Of a DNA stretch of 5,687 nucleotides, positions 5,033-5,687 are shown in pieces. Made by a program: the position numbers and the translations under genes. The stretch is from Frankiaceae bacterium (GTDB lineage: Bacteria; Actinomycetota; Actinomycetes; Mycobacteriales; SCTD01): NCBI GenBank assembly GCA_026786045.1, contig JAJAYV010000094.1, positions 1-5,687 of the forward strand, given 5' to 3'. The notes below the pieces were generated by a model. That model worked only from the letters and a program-made list of their open reading frames with translations, was not told the origin of the DNA and ran no database searches. The number at the start of each line of letters is the position of its first letter. The first letter of the stretch is position 1.

Positions 5033-5650
5033 ATGGAGCACCTCCCCGCCCTGCTCCCCGGGGCCCTGGTGCGGCGCGAGGACTGGGAGGGCGCGGACCT
5101 GTCGCCCGCGTCGTACGAAGCGGTCGAGCTGGTGGAGGTCGACCTGACCGAGGTGACCGCCACCGGCGGCAGCTGGGTCGACGTCACCTTCCGCGACTGC
5201 CGCTTCTCCGGCGCCGTCTTCACGCGCACGGCCCTCACCGGCTGCACGTTCAGCGGCTGCGACTTCTCCGGCGCGAGGTTCACCGACTGCAAGCTCGTCG
5301 GGAGCCGCTTCGACCGGTGCCGATACGACCTGCTGACCGTCGAGGGCGGGGACTGGTCGTTCACCGGGCTGCCCGGGGCCGACCTGCGACGGGTCCGGTT
5401 CACCGGTGTGCGGATGCGCGAGGCCGACCTCAGCAGGGCCCGGCTGCAGGGCGCGAGCGTGCGCGACGGCGACCTGTCGGCCGCACTGCTGCACCGCGCC
5501 GACCTCACCCGCTGCGACCTGCGCGGGACCGACCTCGCCGGCCTGGACCCGCTCGGCACGACGATCACGGGCGCCGTCGTCGACGTGCAGCAGGCACTGG
5601 TCCTCGCTGTGGCGCTCGGACTGGACGTCCGGACCGACGAGGACCGCTGA
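5033..5650 (+). CDS. Pentapeptide-repeat protein (right-handed quadrilateral beta-helix)
   Basis: The product has 205 residues. From Leu23 to Leu168 nearly every fifth residue is Leu, Phe or another hydrophobic (23, 28, 33, 38, then 48, 53, 58 and on to 168). This gives about 30 pentapeptides, or seven to eight coils, with no inserted loop. Central residues are mainly Phe at 53-93 and mainly Leu at 133-168. Six Cys (56, 71, 76, 86, 96, 161) all fall at the i-2 position, where Ala is usual. A hydrophobic helix (about 184-197, DVQQALVLAVALGL) closes the C-terminus and could dimerise as in MfpA/Qnr proteins. Those known relatives mimic DNA and protect gyrase from quinolones, but most family members have no known job, so gyrase binding here is only a possibility. 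ATG 5033 is preferred over the in-frame TTG at 5024 because of the TAGGTT spacing. No signal peptide is seen. Confidence 0.9.
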   Translation: MEHLPALLPGALVRREDWEGADLSPASYEAVELVEVDLTEVTATGGSWVDVTFRDCRFSGAVFTRTALTGCTFSGCDFSGARFTDCKLVGSRFDRCRYDLLTVEGGDWSFTGLPGADLRRVRFTGVRMREADLSRARLQGASVRDGDLSAALLHRADLTRCDLRGTDLAGLDPLGTTITGAVVDVQQALVLAVALGLDVRTDEDR

Positions 5651-5687
5651 GCCGGCGGCCACCCTAGGGACGCGCGCGAGCGGCGCC
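5651..5687. other. Right-edge intergenic tail
   Basis: These 37 bp follow the pentapeptide gene stop. They contain the 8-bp palindrome CCCTAGGG (5662-5669) and a GC-only run. No terminator hairpin or start of another gene can be recognised before the window ends. Confidence 0.4.

Noticed and set aside
4516..5568. 350-codon minus-strand frame opposite csbD and the pentapeptide gene
   Set aside because: The plus strand has a perfect pentapeptide register, a CsbD product and a terminator here; the minus frame has no domain.
1..5687. Mobile element, CRISPR array, tRNA or phage attachment site
   Set aside because: I saw no transposase or integrase motifs, no regularly spaced repeats, no tRNA-like cloverleaf and no terminal repeats with target duplications on either strand.

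Overview
The window is very GC-rich DNA, with third codon positions almost all G or C. It has SD-type starts next to a possible leaderless start. The gene content includes an AdnA-type helicase, a MoeZ-type E1/rhodanese protein and an RsbW-like ATPase. Together these point to a high-GC actinobacterium (Actinomycetota). I cannot name the genus from the sequence. It looks like ordinary chromosome: I see no transposase, phage gene, tRNA, rRNA or CRISPR array.

Layout: (1) Bases 1-1888, minus strand, hold a two-gene DNA-repair unit. An alkyltransferase-like (ATL) protein, with Trp in place of the catalytic Cys, overlaps the start of a UvrD-family helicase that runs off the left edge. The helicase motor sequence looks like AdnA of the AdnAB double-strand-break resection complex. 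(2) A 74-bp divergent gap is followed on the plus strand by a small GHKL/HATPase_c regulator (1963-2451) and a class I SAM methyltransferase (2477-3286). A possible 10-codon minicistron links them through two ATGA overlaps. (3) moeZ (3283-4473, minus) converges on the methyltransferase, and the two stop codons share a CTAG. (4) A 160-bp divergent gap separates moeZ from a 56-aa CsbD-family stress protein (4634-4804), which is followed by a strong hairpin terminator. (5) A 228-bp spacer contains a long interrupted inverted repeat (4884-4954). (6) A 205-aa pentapeptide-repeat protein (5033-5650) closes the window, possibly from a leaderless mRNA.

Functionally, ATL plus helicase is a genome-maintenance unit. 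From memory, mycobacteria also keep moeZ, an MGMT-like gene and adnA/adnB near one another, so the two outer blocks here look like an ancestral actinobacterial neighbourhood. The HATPase/methyltransferase pair and the csbD and pentapeptide genes would be lineage-specific additions. MoeZ serves sulfur transfer for cofactor or thio-metabolite synthesis. I found no convincing new multi-gene system. The most unusual items are the coupled mini-ORF, the long inverted repeat, and the unbroken pentapeptide register with a cysteine column.
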